Assembly: GCA_003508005.1 (NCBI GenBank) | Contig: DNUE01000015.1 | Coordinates: forward strand, 1-47,931 | Length of the DNA: 47,931 nucleotides | Origin: Desulfobulbaceae bacterium | GTDB taxonomy: Bacteria; Desulfobacterota; Desulfobulbia; Desulfobulbales; Desulfobulbaceae | Direction of reading: 5' to 3' | Part shown: positions 32,373-40,215 of the stretch, one piece after another | How the letters are laid out: each line of letters opens with the position of its first letter | How positions within the stretch are numbered: the first letter of the stretch is position 1 | Notes under the pieces: model-generated | Database searches by the model: none | The model's input: only the letters and a program-made list of their open reading frames with translations | What the model was told of the DNA's origin: nothing | Program-made: the position numbers and the translations under genes

Positions 32373-33292
32373 TAGCGAATCTCCCCGCTGTATTCGGTAA
32401 GCAGCGTACCGTCGGCCAGGCGCAGAACCAGGCCTCCCCACGGATCAACATCTTCGGCAATAGCTGCATAGAGAGGATGCCGCATGACATCATAGCCGTA
32501 GATGACGTGCCGGCCACGGGTGTCGCTGACCCGCCGCCATGCATCAATGACCAGACTGTCCGCCGGCGGGTCGGGGCTGCCCTTGCCGGAAGCCAGATCC
32601 AGTTCTTCCTGCAGATGCACCAGCCCGAAATGCCAGGCAAGAAAGCCCAGCAGCACCACGACGAACTCATCCAGCGGAACCGGTGCGCCAAGTGCTTGCC
32701 GCATGCTCACCGCCGAACCGCGCAACGGCTCCGGAAAGAGGGCATTGTTGCAGTTGATGCCGATCCCCACGAGGTGATACCGATCCCGGGCCGGTCCGCC
32801 AAAATATGTCTCGCAAAGGATTCCCCCCAGCTTGCGCCCCTGCAGATGCAGGTCATTGACCCACTTGAGGGAGGCGGCCACGCCGAAACTCCTGACCGCT
32901 TCGCAGCAGGCTGTGCCGGCAGCCAGGGGCAGCAGCCGGGCATACTCGGGGAGCAGGGTGTCCGCCCAGGCCAGGGCAAGCCACAAGCCGCCCCTCGGCG
33001 CATGCCACTCTCGATCAAAGCGGCCACAGCCGTTCACCAGTTCCCGGGCCATCACCACTGTCCCGCTGGGCAGCGGTCCAGGGACCGCATCCCGCCCGGA
33101 GATCAGCTCCTTCAACCGGTCCATGCACCGAGGAATTGTTTCGTGCTCCTCGATCCTGCTTCCCACCGGCGCACCATAACGTTGCACCCGGGAGAAGCGC
33201 TCGGCGGAGACATCAGCAAATAACCGGCGGAACGAATCACTGGCCAGATATTTCCGAAGGGCCTGTTCAAGAGAGGTTGGAGGGTGGGACAT
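32345..33292 (-). CDS. birA: biotin-protein ligase, without DNA-binding domain
   Basis: This 315-residue enzyme makes biotinyl-AMP and attaches biotin to carboxylase subunits. Seen are CGRFDREWHAPRGGLWLAL (the adenylate loop; the usual GRGR is GCGR here), LKWVNDL, GRKLGGILCE with the catalytic Lys, and VGIGINCNN. The N-terminus has no winged helix, so it should not act as a repressor; instead there is a ~75-residue extension of unknown fold. The C-terminal SH3-like domain is present. The gene is the last of a minus-strand set with a barrel-sandwich protein and a His-rich membrane protein. Its end overlaps recO by 28 bases. Confidence 0.9.
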   Translation of the reverse strand: MSHPPTSLEQALRKYLASDSFRRLFADVSAERFSRVQRYGAPVGSRIEEHETIPRCMDRLKELISGRDAVPGPLPSGTVVMARELVNGCGRFDREWHAPRGGLWLALAWADTLLPEYARLLPLAAGTACCEAVRSFGVAASLKWVNDLHLQGRKLGGILCETYFGGPARDRYHLVGIGINCNNALFPEPLRGSAVSMRQALGAPVPLDEFVVVLLGFLAWHFGLVHLQEELDLASGKGSPDPPADSLVIDAWRRVSDTRGRHVIYGYDVMRHPLYAAIAEDVDPWGGLVLRLADGTLLTEYSGEIRYQADGESGV

Positions 33293-33398
33293 GGGGTCAG
33301 GTTGCCCAGCGGCACGGGCCAGGGCTCAGCTTCCGTGCCCGAAGGCCTCGTTACTTAGCAATAAAAGGGCAGGGGAAACCTGCTACCGGCCGGGAATG

Positions 33399-34055
33399 CT
33401 ACTCCCATTCCGCCTTCACCCGGGTGATGATCTTTTGGATCAGGGGGAGTTTGCTCTTGGGACACACGCCGATCAGGGGGGCTCCCTGATCAACGCTGTC
33501 GCCCGGCTTGAAATAGACCGAATGGATGATCCCGGCCTCGCCCTTGTAGTAGACGGGAGTATCCCGCTTCATCAGCGACATGGTGATGATCTCGTCCTCG
33601 GGCTGGACAAAGACAGAACGGGCGCCCTTCTGATCGATCCGGGACTGGATATCCAGGGAAAAATAATATCTGGCCCGTTCCGGGGCGGAAAAGATGATGA
33701 GGACCTCCTGCAGGATTGATTCAATGATTTCCTTTTTCTTCAAGGGGTGGCGGATGGTCAGCAAATGCTCCCCGGCCTCGACGAATTCACCGTCCAGTTC
33801 CTTGCGCAGCCCGGAAATCGTTCCATTGGTCTGGGAGGTCACCAGCTTAGTGTTGCGCTCCCGGGTGATCTGGTACAGGCCTGTGCCGGGGATATGCTTC
33901 CACTCCCCGGTCTGCCCTTCCACCGCTGCCCCCTCCTCCAGCAGATACCGAATCTGGCCGGCGTGGATGGCACGGATATCAACGTAATGAAAGGGATCGG
34001 AGCGGTAGCGGTTGAGGATTTCGTCAAAATGAATATCCTGTTGCGTCACGGACAC
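33399..34055 (-). CDS. barrel-sandwich (biotinyl/lipoyl-like) protein of unknown function
   Basis: This 218-residue protein shows two segments with the biotinyl/lipoyl turn pattern: GTISGLRKELDGEFVEAGEH (about residues 79-98) and GEAGIIHSVYFKPGDSVDQG near the C-terminus. Neither has the MKM or DK motif that carries biotin or lipoate, so it is probably not modified. It has no signal peptide or membrane helix. The position next to birA invites a link with biotin, but the missing lysine argues for a structural or HlyD-like role. The gene is upstream of birA on the same strand, 106 bases away. Confidence is good for the fold class and low for any function. Confidence 0.6.
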   Translation of the reverse strand: MSVTQQDIHFDEILNRYRSDPFHYVDIRAIHAGQIRYLLEEGAAVEGQTGEWKHIPGTGLYQITRERNTKLVTSQTNGTISGLRKELDGEFVEAGEHLLTIRHPLKKKEIIESILQEVLIIFSAPERARYYFSLDIQSRIDQKGARSVFVQPEDEIITMSLMKRDTPVYYKGEAGIIHSVYFKPGDSVDQGAPLIGVCPKSKLPLIQKIITRVKAEWE

Positions 34056-34103
34056 CTCTGTTGCGCAAGGAAAAAAGAGAGCGGAGAGACAGACAGGCCA
34101 GGA

Positions 34104-34652
34104 TCAGTGGCCGCCGCCCGCGGGCGCGGGATGACCGTGACCGCCCTGCGGAGCCTCGCCGTGGCCGGGGCCGGCTCCATGGCCGGCGACAGCCAGCCGC
34201 TCCAGGGTAAAGAACGGCTTCTTGACCGGCTGGAAATCGGCTATTTTGCAGTTATAGGCCTGGGCACGGGTATTGACGAAACGCCGGGCCGCCTGATTGA
34301 GGCGGACGGCCTGGCCGGCAGGCACGGTTTCAGCGAGCAGCCATCGTTCCCGGTCCACATACCCCCCCTGCTCGTCGAAAAACTCGCACATCACCTCGAT
34401 ATTCTTTACATCCTTGCCGGACTTGTTCTGTACATGGAAATTGGCCTCAACCACCCGGTCCTGGCTCTCTCCGACCTGATACTTGGCCAGGACCACCTGC
34501 GGCAGCAGCGCTGCCGCTTCAGCCGAGGGCCTTGGTTCGGTGGCCAGCAGGCCCTTTGGGGTGAGCGCCGTGCTGAGATTGGCCACCGCAAAAATGGCCA
34601 GCAACCCAAGAATAAGACTCAGGGCCAGGTTGGCCCAATACTGTTTGGACAT
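34104..34652 (-). CDS. membrane-anchored FxLYD-like protein with His/Gly-rich tail
   Basis: This 182-residue protein has one N-terminal membrane helix (LALSLILGLLAIFAVANL), an extracytoplasmic beta domain whose pattern (VVEANFHVQNKSGKDVKNIE, WLLAETVPAGQAVRLN) resembles FxLYD/DUF3426 immunoglobulin-like domains, and a 26-residue tail of Gly, His, Pro and Ala with five His. The tail could bind metal ions. The ATG is preceded by a GGAGGAG-like site. It heads the minus-strand set that ends with birA and is divergent from cmoA. I recognise the fold only loosely; function is unknown. Confidence 0.6.
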   Translation of the reverse strand: MSKQYWANLALSLILGLLAIFAVANLSTALTPKGLLATEPRPSAEAAALLPQVVLAKYQVGESQDRVVEANFHVQNKSGKDVKNIEVMCEFFDEQGGYVDRERWLLAETVPAGQAVRLNQAARRFVNTRAQAYNCKIADFQPVKKPFFTLERLAVAGHGAGPGHGEAPQGGHGHPAPAGGGH

Positions 34653-34711
34653 GGCTCCTCCTGATAAAAATTCTGGTCAGGTTTTCTTCAACAGCAATGT
34701 ATACTTTCAGT

Positions 34712-34740
34712 TTGACAAGTTGGCAAGGCTATTTTACACC
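34712..34740 (+). promoter_or_regulatory. possible promoter of cmoA
   Basis: TTGACA (34712-34717), a 17-base spacer and TACACC (34735-34740) lie 38 bases before the cmoA ATG. The -35 is perfect, the -10 is weak. Confidence 0.4.
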
Positions 34741-34777
34741 TGTCGCCACTGAACCGCTTGACCCTGGACCCCAGCCA

Positions 34778-35500
34778 ATGAAACAAGACCGACTCTTCGA
34801 ATCCGGCGCTGTCAGCGAGGATTTTTCGTTCAACGACCAGGTGGCCGAGGTGTTTGACGACATGCTCAACCGCTCGATCCCCTTCTACGCGCAGGTCATC
34901 GACTGCATGGCTGCCATCCTCAGAGAAAAGGGCCGGCCGGGAACCACGGTCTATGACCTGGGCTGCGCCACCGGGACCACCCTGCTGGAGTTGGCCCGGC
35001 GCCTGCCGGACCTGAATTTCCGCTTTGTCGGGATAGACAATGCACCGGCCATGCTGGCCAAGGCGCGGCGGAAGGCGGAGATGTTCAGCAGATCCCCTCT
35101 TGTCCATTTTCTGGAAGACGACATCACCAGGGCCCATCTGCCCGATGGTGGCGCTGTCCTCTGCAATTATACCCTGCAGTTCATCCGGCCCCTGGCCAGG
35201 CCCCACTTTGTCCGGCGGCTCTATGAAACCCTGCCTCCCGGCGGCCTTCTGCTGGTCAGTGAAAAGGTGATCAGTCACGATCCGATGCTGAACCGGGTCT
35301 ATATCGACCTGTACCACCAGTTCAAACTGCGCCAGGGGTACTCGGAACTGGAAATCGCCGCCAAGCGGGAGGCGCTGGAGAACATCCTGATCCCCTTTTC
35401 CATCAGGGAAAACCGCGATCTCCTGACCCTGGCCGGCTTCAGCACCGTGGAAACCTTTTTTCAGTGGTTCAACTTTGCCTCGTTCATCGCAGTCAAATAG
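34778..35500 (+). CDS. cmoA: carboxy-S-adenosyl-L-methionine synthase
   Basis: This 240-residue enzyme makes carboxy-SAM from SAM and prephenate, the donor for the tRNA wobble base 5-carboxymethoxyuridine. Family blocks are FNDQVAEVFDDMLNRSIP (after the start), YDLGCATGTTLLEL (SAM loop), LCNYTLQFI and a late YHQFKLRQGYSELEIAAKRE. The ATG at 34778 gives the normal family length; the frame open to 34697 is not needed. The partner enzyme CmoB is encoded directly downstream, so the whole donor-and-transfer step is here. Confidence 0.95.
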   Translation: MKQDRLFESGAVSEDFSFNDQVAEVFDDMLNRSIPFYAQVIDCMAAILREKGRPGTTVYDLGCATGTTLLELARRLPDLNFRFVGIDNAPAMLAKARRKAEMFSRSPLVHFLEDDITRAHLPDGGAVLCNYTLQFIRPLARPHFVRRLYETLPPGGLLLVSEKVISHDPMLNRVYIDLYHQFKLRQGYSELEIAAKREALENILIPFSIRENRDLLTLAGFSTVETFFQWFNFASFIAVK

Positions 35501-35564
35501 ATGGCGCCGCACAAACTCCCCAACTCCGGCTTTGCCTTTGGGGCTTTTCGCTTAGCCGCCTCCC

Positions 35565-36563
35565 TTGCTGGCAATTTACGAAACCCTCCAATCCGAGTGG
35601 GCGGGCATGGATTATCTTGACCTCCTCCCGACCGCTCGGCATGAGGATATCGCCAGAGTCCTCGCGGAAAAAGAGCGCTGGCTGGCGCAGCCCAAAAAAG
35701 GCTTCCTCCGCTACCGGGAACTTCGGGAAACGGTGCGCCATATCCGGGCCGCCTGGCACGATTTTTCCGGGGACGTAGTCCGGATCGGCGCGCCTGAGGA
35801 ACTGGCGGCAAAGGAAAAGGCGCAGGTCCAGCAGGTGCTGCGGGGCTGCATGCCCTGGCGCAAGGGTCCATTCAACGTCTTTGGCTTTGATATTGACGCC
35901 GAATGGCGCAGTGAGCGTAAATGGAACCGGCTGCTGCCTGAGATGCCGGACCTCGCCGGCAAACTGCTTGCCGATATCGGCTGCAACAACGGCTATTACA
36001 TGTTCCGGATGGCCCACCACCAGCCGCGCCTGGCACTGGGTTTCGAGCCGTATGTCCAGCATTACTCCACCTTCCGCATCCTCAACTCCTTTGCCGGTCT
36101 GGAGAACCTGCGCAACGAACTGCTGGGCATCGAGCATCTTCATCTTTTTCCTGACTGCTTCGATGTGGTGTTCCTGCTGGGGATCATCTATCATCGGCAC
36201 TCGCCCTTGGATGCCCTGCGGGACGTGTTGACCGCCCTGAAGCCCGGCGGGACCCTGCTCCTGGAGTCCCAAGCGATCCCCGGCAACCAGCCCATGGCAC
36301 TCTTCCCGGAGGCAACCTATGCCAAAGTCCCTGGCACCTGGTTCATCCCCACCGCGGCCTGCCTGGAGAACTGGCTGAAACGGACCGGCTTCCGGGAGAT
36401 CAAAATGTTCTGCCAGCACCCCATGAGCAGCGCTGAACAGCGCCGCACGGAATGGATGATTTTTGAATCGTATGAAGATTTTATTGACAAGGATGATGCC
36501 GCGCTTACTATAGAAGGGTATCCTGCGCCATGGCGGGTTTTTTTCAAGGCGCGGAAGAGGTAA
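35565..36563 (+). CDS. cmoB: tRNA U34 carboxymethyltransferase
   Basis: This 332-residue enzyme transfers the carboxymethyl group of carboxy-SAM to 5-hydroxyuridine at position 34 of tRNA. Characteristic are MPWRKGPFNVFGFDIDAEWR, LADIGCNNGYYMFRM (SAM site), LLGIIYHRHSPLDAL and QRRTEWMIFES with VEGYPAP-like IEGYPAPWR at the end. A TAG just upstream limits the start to TTG at 35565 or ATG at 35607; the TTG form aligns better with the N-terminal helix of the family, but has no strong ribosome site. It lies 64 bases after cmoA. C of the usual GCGSGY is replaced by CNNGY here, which is tolerated in the family. Confidence 0.93.
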   Translation: MLAIYETLQSEWAGMDYLDLLPTARHEDIARVLAEKERWLAQPKKGFLRYRELRETVRHIRAAWHDFSGDVVRIGAPEELAAKEKAQVQQVLRGCMPWRKGPFNVFGFDIDAEWRSERKWNRLLPEMPDLAGKLLADIGCNNGYYMFRMAHHQPRLALGFEPYVQHYSTFRILNSFAGLENLRNELLGIEHLHLFPDCFDVVFLLGIIYHRHSPLDALRDVLTALKPGGTLLLESQAIPGNQPMALFPEATYAKVPGTWFIPTAACLENWLKRTGFREIKMFCQHPMSSAEQRRTEWMIFESYEDFIDKDDAALTIEGYPAPWRVFFKARKR

Positions 36564-36589
36564 TCCTACAACTAACACAGAGGAAAGGC

Positions 36590-37159
36590 ATGAAACGCGA
36601 AGAGTGCACACTGTATCATGGCGGGCTCAAGGGAGCGGAATCCCTTTTCGGCGAAACAGCGGAACAATACGGTGTCAATGAGGTGATATATTCCTTTGAC
36701 GGCCACAAGCTGAACAGGGACAGAAATACGGTGGTCCTCTCCGAGGCCGAACTGCAACGGGGTGACATCAGCATGGAACTCGCCTCCCGGATGATGAACC
36801 GCACCTACTATGAAACCGAAAAAATCCGCAAGGTGCTCCAGACCATTTTCCACATGGTGAACAAGGGACATCAGGTCTTTGTGATCGGAACCATTCTCGA
36901 CGACAACTCGGTCAAGGGCGGCACCGGCTGGGCGGTCGAGCTGGCCAAGCTGTTCAACCGGCCGCTGCACGTCTTCGATCAGAACCGCAATGGCTGGTTC
37001 ACCTGGCGGGACGGCGCCTGGATAGAAGACAAACCCCTGATCAAGTACACCACCTTTGTCGGCTCGGGCACCCGCTATATGAGCGACGAAGGACGCGCGG
37101 CAGTTGAACAGCTTTTTGCCGCATCCTTCAGCAAAAAAGAGATCCTCGCCAAAAAATAA
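36590..37159 (+). CDS. SLOG-like (cpYpsA-type) Rossmann protein of unknown function
   Basis: This 189-residue protein has the layout of nucleotide-binding SLOG proteins: YHGGLKGAES (Gly-rich loop, about residues 9-18), YSFDGHKLN, a helical middle, FVIGTILDDNSVKGGTGWAVELAK (two pieces of a Rossmann core; the GGTGWAVELA turn is the most typical), and PLHVFDQNRNGWFTW at the end of the fold. SLOG proteins bind nucleotides or their derivatives; the exact ligand is not predictable here. The ATG at 36590 has AGGAAAGG upstream; a frame from 36530 overlaps cmoB and is not used. It follows cmoB by 26 bases, so it is probably in the same transcript. Confidence 0.6.
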   Translation: MKREECTLYHGGLKGAESLFGETAEQYGVNEVIYSFDGHKLNRDRNTVVLSEAELQRGDISMELASRMMNRTYYETEKIRKVLQTIFHMVNKGHQVFVIGTILDDNSVKGGTGWAVELAKLFNRPLHVFDQNRNGWFTWRDGAWIEDKPLIKYTTFVGSGTRYMSDEGRAAVEQLFAASFSKKEILAKK

Positions 37160-37182
37160 AACCCTGGCTGTCAGCCAATCTG

Positions 37183-37240
37183 TTTCAATATCTCACGCAA
37201 CTCGCCGGCGTCGGAATCGCACTCTATGCGATTCCGACAA
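37183..37240 (+). repeat. dispersed intergenic repeat, copy B
   Basis: Here the inverted repeat is perfect over eleven bases: GTCGGAATCGC (37210-37220) and GCGATTCCGAC (37228-37238) with a seven-base loop. GCCGGC precedes the left arm as in copy A. Relative to copy A two base pairs of the stem have changed on both arms together (T-A to C-G and A-T to G-C). The run of A after the stem is followed by G, so a terminator role is weak. Confidence 0.8.
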
Positions 37241-37346
37241 AAAAAAGGGTTTGCCGCCGGAGGGCCGCATATCACGGCCGCGCGGATTTCCCCCTCTTCC
37301 CTGTTTCTAATACTTCTTTTAATTCAATATGTTACATAATAGAGGA

Positions 37347-37366
37347 ATCATGTTGCAAAACATGAT
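37347..37366. promoter_or_regulatory. operator-like perfect dyad
   Basis: ATCATGTT and AACATGAT form an eight-base inverted repeat with the spacer GCAA. It starts seven bases after a possible -10 (CATAAT), at the likely transcription start, about 95 bases before the M23 peptidase ATG. It could be a repressor site or a hairpin at the mRNA 5' end. Confidence 0.4.
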
Positions 37367-37461
37367 CAGGGAGGGTATAGAAACACAACCTGCAGTACGA
37401 TGCGTATCATGGGCACTAGGCAATAGTGTCGCCAGACAAACCCGAAACAGGGAAAGGGTTC

Positions 37462-38376
37462 ATGCCAGACGAACGATTGCATATCATCATTACCGGCGAA
37501 ACAGGCACTGGTCGCGCCTATGCCGTGAGCAGAAAATTCCTCCGCAACCTTCTTGTCGCCACCTTGGTCATTTCCTCGCTGATGACCGCCGGATCGCTTA
37601 CCTGCCTTCACTTCATGAACAAAAACAAAGCGCTGATCGCGGCGGCGGCAGAGATGGACAAGGAGCTTGCCGCGACCACTGCCAAATTGGAAGACGTGCA
37701 GCTGGAACGCGACCGGCTGGTAACCCGCTACGAGGCCAATATCTTCCGGATGGAGCAGGACCGCAGCAACCTCCTGGAGAGCAGCATCAGCCGCCTTGAC
37801 GAACGGAGCCAGATCATTCAGGAGATCATGGAACATGTGGGCATCAAGGTAAGGCTCGATGAGGAAGCGGGATACAGCGGCGGCCCATTCATTGCCCCTG
37901 AAGAAAAGTATGGTGAACACCTCATTTCCCTGACAGACAAATATCTGGACATATTGAAATCACTGCCACTTGGCCGACCGGTGCCTGGTGAGATCAGCTC
38001 CAAGTTCGGCAGCCGCATCGATCCCCTTCTCAATAAAAAAGCCTTTCATCCCGGGATTGACTTCAGGGGCAGGTCTGGGGACAAGGTCAACGCCACTGCC
38101 AACGGAGTGGTCAAAATGGTCGCCTATGAAGAAGACTATGGCCGCTACGTGATCCTTTCCCATGGCAAAAGCTTTGAAACCCTCTATGCCCACCTGCAGA
38201 AGACCCTGGTCAAGGAAGGCGAAAAGGTGAAACTTGGGCAGGCCATCGGCCTGGTGGGCAATACCGGCCGGAGCACCGGACCGCATCTGCACTATGGGGT
38301 TCAGCACCGTGGCAAGTTCGTCGATCCCATGAAATACATAAAAGTGGCCAACCTCTCTCTTCCGGCCGACAAATAA
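37462..38376 (+). CDS. M23 (LytM/DipM-type) peptidase with membrane anchor and coiled coil
   Basis: This 304-residue protein cuts peptide cross-links of peptidoglycan or activates an amidase in the periplasm. It has a short cytoplasmic N-terminus, one membrane helix (LLVATLVISSLMTAGSLTC), a coiled coil (about residues 60-120, KELAATTAKLEDVQLERD), and a C-terminal LytM domain. Zinc ligands are present: HPGIDFRG (HxxxD) and PHLHYGV (HxH), so it should be active. ATG at 37462 has AAAGGG upstream; a GTG at 37426 is less likely. It lies nine bases before the bactofilin gene. The bactofilin-M23 pairing is conserved in many bacteria and sets local wall shape. Confidence 0.9.
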   Translation: MPDERLHIIITGETGTGRAYAVSRKFLRNLLVATLVISSLMTAGSLTCLHFMNKNKALIAAAAEMDKELAATTAKLEDVQLERDRLVTRYEANIFRMEQDRSNLLESSISRLDERSQIIQEIMEHVGIKVRLDEEAGYSGGPFIAPEEKYGEHLISLTDKYLDILKSLPLGRPVPGEISSKFGSRIDPLLNKKAFHPGIDFRGRSGDKVNATANGVVKMVAYEEDYGRYVILSHGKSFETLYAHLQKTLVKEGEKVKLGQAIGLVGNTGRSTGPHLHYGVQHRGKFVDPMKYIKVANLSLPADK

Positions 38377-38385
38377 GGGCGTTTC

Positions 38386-38808
38386 GTGTCGTTTTTCCGC
38401 AAAAAGGACCCTCTCTTAGAGAGTTCGCCCAGTTCGGGTGAGGTGATTTCTTCCATCCTCGCCAAGGACATGCGGATGATCGGTGAGCTCAGATTCAAGG
38501 GAAAGGCGCGTATTGACGGTCTGGTGGAGGGCAATATCAAGGGCGAGCATCTGGTGCTGAGCGAAAGCGGCAAGGTACTTGGCGACCTTGATCTTGTCAA
38601 CCTGATCTGCCACGGCACGGTCGAAGGCAATATCAAGGCGCAGCAGGTGTCCATGCACCGCACCGCCTTTGTCCACGGCAGTCTTGTCGCCGCAACCCTC
38701 ACCGTGGAACCAGGCGCCCGGCTGAACGGCGAAATCTCCTCATCACAGCAGCAGACACCGGCGCAAAGCAGTTCAACGGCCTCCAAGTCAATTTCGGAAA
38801 AAGAATAG
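38386..38808 (+). CDS. bactofilin (polymer-forming cytoskeletal protein)
   Basis: This 140-residue protein belongs to the bactofilins, which self-assemble without nucleotides into filaments on the inner membrane. The beta-helix repeat pattern is clear: IGELRFKGKARIDGLVEGNI, LVLSESGKVLGDL, ICHGTVEGNIKAQQV, TLTVEPGARLNGEI. The N-terminus (FFRKKDP) is a typical membrane-binding tail and the C-terminus is Ser/Gln-rich and disordered. The start is GTG. It directly follows the M23 peptidase gene; the two likely act together on cell shape. Its stop is 15 bases from the mnmE stop of the opposite strand. Confidence 0.95.
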   Translation: MSFFRKKDPLLESSPSSGEVISSILAKDMRMIGELRFKGKARIDGLVEGNIKGEHLVLSESGKVLGDLDLVNLICHGTVEGNIKAQQVSMHRTAFVHGSLVAATLTVEPGARLNGEISSSQQQTPAQSSSTASKSISEKE

Positions 38809-38823
38809 CTTCGATCCCGCCTC

Positions 38824-40215
38824 TTATTTGCCGATGCAGAACTCGGCAAATATCCTGTCCAGCACCTCATCCGGCGTGGTCAAGCCGATGATATCGCCCA
38901 GGCAGTCCAAGGCCGTCTGGACCTCGACAGCCACCAGATCAACGGGAATGCCCGCGGCAAGGGCCTGGCGCAGCCGGGCGCAGGCCGCCAGGGTTTCCTC
39001 GAGCACCGCCCGGTGGCGTATATTGGGGGAGCAGGCCTCCCGCTCCCGCACCTGAGAGGCATCCCCCATGATATGGTTGTAGACCGCTTCGTACAGGGCG
39101 GGGAGACCGGCATGATGCCGCGCTGAGATGCTGACCGGTCGGTCGTCATAAAAATGGGCGGCCATGGCATCGAGATCATCCCTGGTCACCAAGTCGATCT
39201 TGTTCAGGACCACGATCCTTGCCACATCACCGAGAGAGGCATACAGCTCCATATCCTCGGCGGAAAGGGGGGCAGAGGCGTCCACCATGAAAAGCACCAG
39301 GTCTGCTTCGCGAACTTTCTGACGGGCCCGCTGTATTCCCATCTCCTCAACGGACTCGGTCGCCGCCCGGATACCGGCAGTATCAACCAGGCGGGCAGGC
39401 ACCCCCCTGACGGAGATGACCTCCTCGATGGTGTCGCGGGTGGTGCCGGGGACAGGGGTGACTAGGGCACGCTCTTCCTGGAGCATTGCGTTGAGCAGGC
39501 TCGATTTCCCCACATTGGGCAGACCGGCGATGACAATATTGACCCCCTCGCGGTAGATCTTGCCCCGGTCAGCCATGGCAATGAGTTCGGTCAGCGGGGC
39601 TTCAACCCGCTCGCCGAGCTGGGTCAGGATGCGCTGGCTGTCGAGCAGCTCAAGATCGTCCTCGGGAAAATCAATGGCTACCTCCAGCACGGCTAGGATA
39701 TCAACCAATCCCTGCCTGATTTCCTCTATGAGCTGGAAAAGTCGCCCCTGTAACTGGCCGACAGCCAACTCGGCGCCGGTCCCGGTTTTCGCCTGGAGCA
39801 GATCGATGACCGCCTCGGCCCTGGTGAGATCAATCCGGCCAGCCAGAAAGGCCCGTTTGGTGAATTCCCCTGGTTCGGCAAGCCGAGCGCCGAGGCGCAG
39901 CACTTCTGCAAGAATGGAGGAAAGTACCAGATAGGAGCCGTGGCTGTGCAACTCCACCACGTCCTCCCTGGTATAGGTGCGGGGGGCCCGCATGAACACG
40001 GCGAGCACCTCGTCCAGGACCCGGCCATCCCTGCCGGCGACGGTGCCGTGATACAGGGTATGGCTTTTCAGGCCGACATGCCTGCGGCTGGGGGTGAACA
40101 ACCGCTGCAGGATTGCACGGGCTCCGACGCCGCTGATGCGGATTATGCCAATTCCGCCCGTTCCCGGAGGAGTGGCAATGGCGGCAATGGTGTCATTGTT
40201 CCTCAGACCCGCCAC
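38824..40215 (-). CDS. mnmE: tRNA modification GTPase MnmE
   Basis: This 463-residue GTPase works with MnmG to put a carboxymethylaminomethyl group on wobble uridine 34 of tRNA. The N-terminal folate-binding domain begins DTIAAIATPPGTGGIGIIRI; the G domain has GLPNVGKSS, GTTRDTIEE, DTAGIR and NKID; the C-terminus ends with the essential CIGK. The start is GTG inside the jag gene, overlapping it by 23 bases. Its partner mnmG begins at 47049, on the other strand of the same neighbourhood. Length is normal for the family (about 450-465). Confidence 0.97.
   Translation of the reverse strand: MAGLRNNDTIAAIATPPGTGGIGIIRISGVGARAILQRLFTPSRRHVGLKSHTLYHGTVAGRDGRVLDEVLAVFMRAPRTYTREDVVELHSHGSYLVLSSILAEVLRLGARLAEPGEFTKRAFLAGRIDLTRAEAVIDLLQAKTGTGAELAVGQLQGRLFQLIEEIRQGLVDILAVLEVAIDFPEDDLELLDSQRILTQLGERVEAPLTELIAMADRGKIYREGVNIVIAGLPNVGKSSLLNAMLQEERALVTPVPGTTRDTIEEVISVRGVPARLVDTAGIRAATESVEEMGIQRARQKVREADLVLFMVDASAPLSAEDMELYASLGDVARIVVLNKIDLVTRDDLDAMAAHFYDDRPVSISARHHAGLPALYEAVYNHIMGDASQVREREACSPNIRHRAVLEETLAACARLRQALAAGIPVDLVAVEVQTALDCLGDIIGLTTPDEVLDRIFAEFCIGK

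Larger units (their letters stand above)
37160..37461 (+). other. intergenic stretch with repeat copy B and an operator-like dyad
   Basis: This stretch lies between the SLOG-like gene and the M23 peptidase gene. It holds the hairpin repeat copy B near its start and, after an AT-rich part with CATAAT at 37335-37340, a perfect eight-base dyad at 37347-37366. I see no gene in it. The promoter of the peptidase-bactofilin pair should be here; I could not place a -35 box with confidence. Confidence 0.55.

Noticed and set aside
33747..34664. 305-codon open frame on the plus strand
   Set aside because: Antisense to the barrel-sandwich and His-rich protein genes; those have signals such as a membrane helix and ribosome sites.
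37210..37246. Intrinsic terminator
   Set aside because: The hairpin is good, but it is followed by A and G on the plus strand and by no T run on the minus strand.
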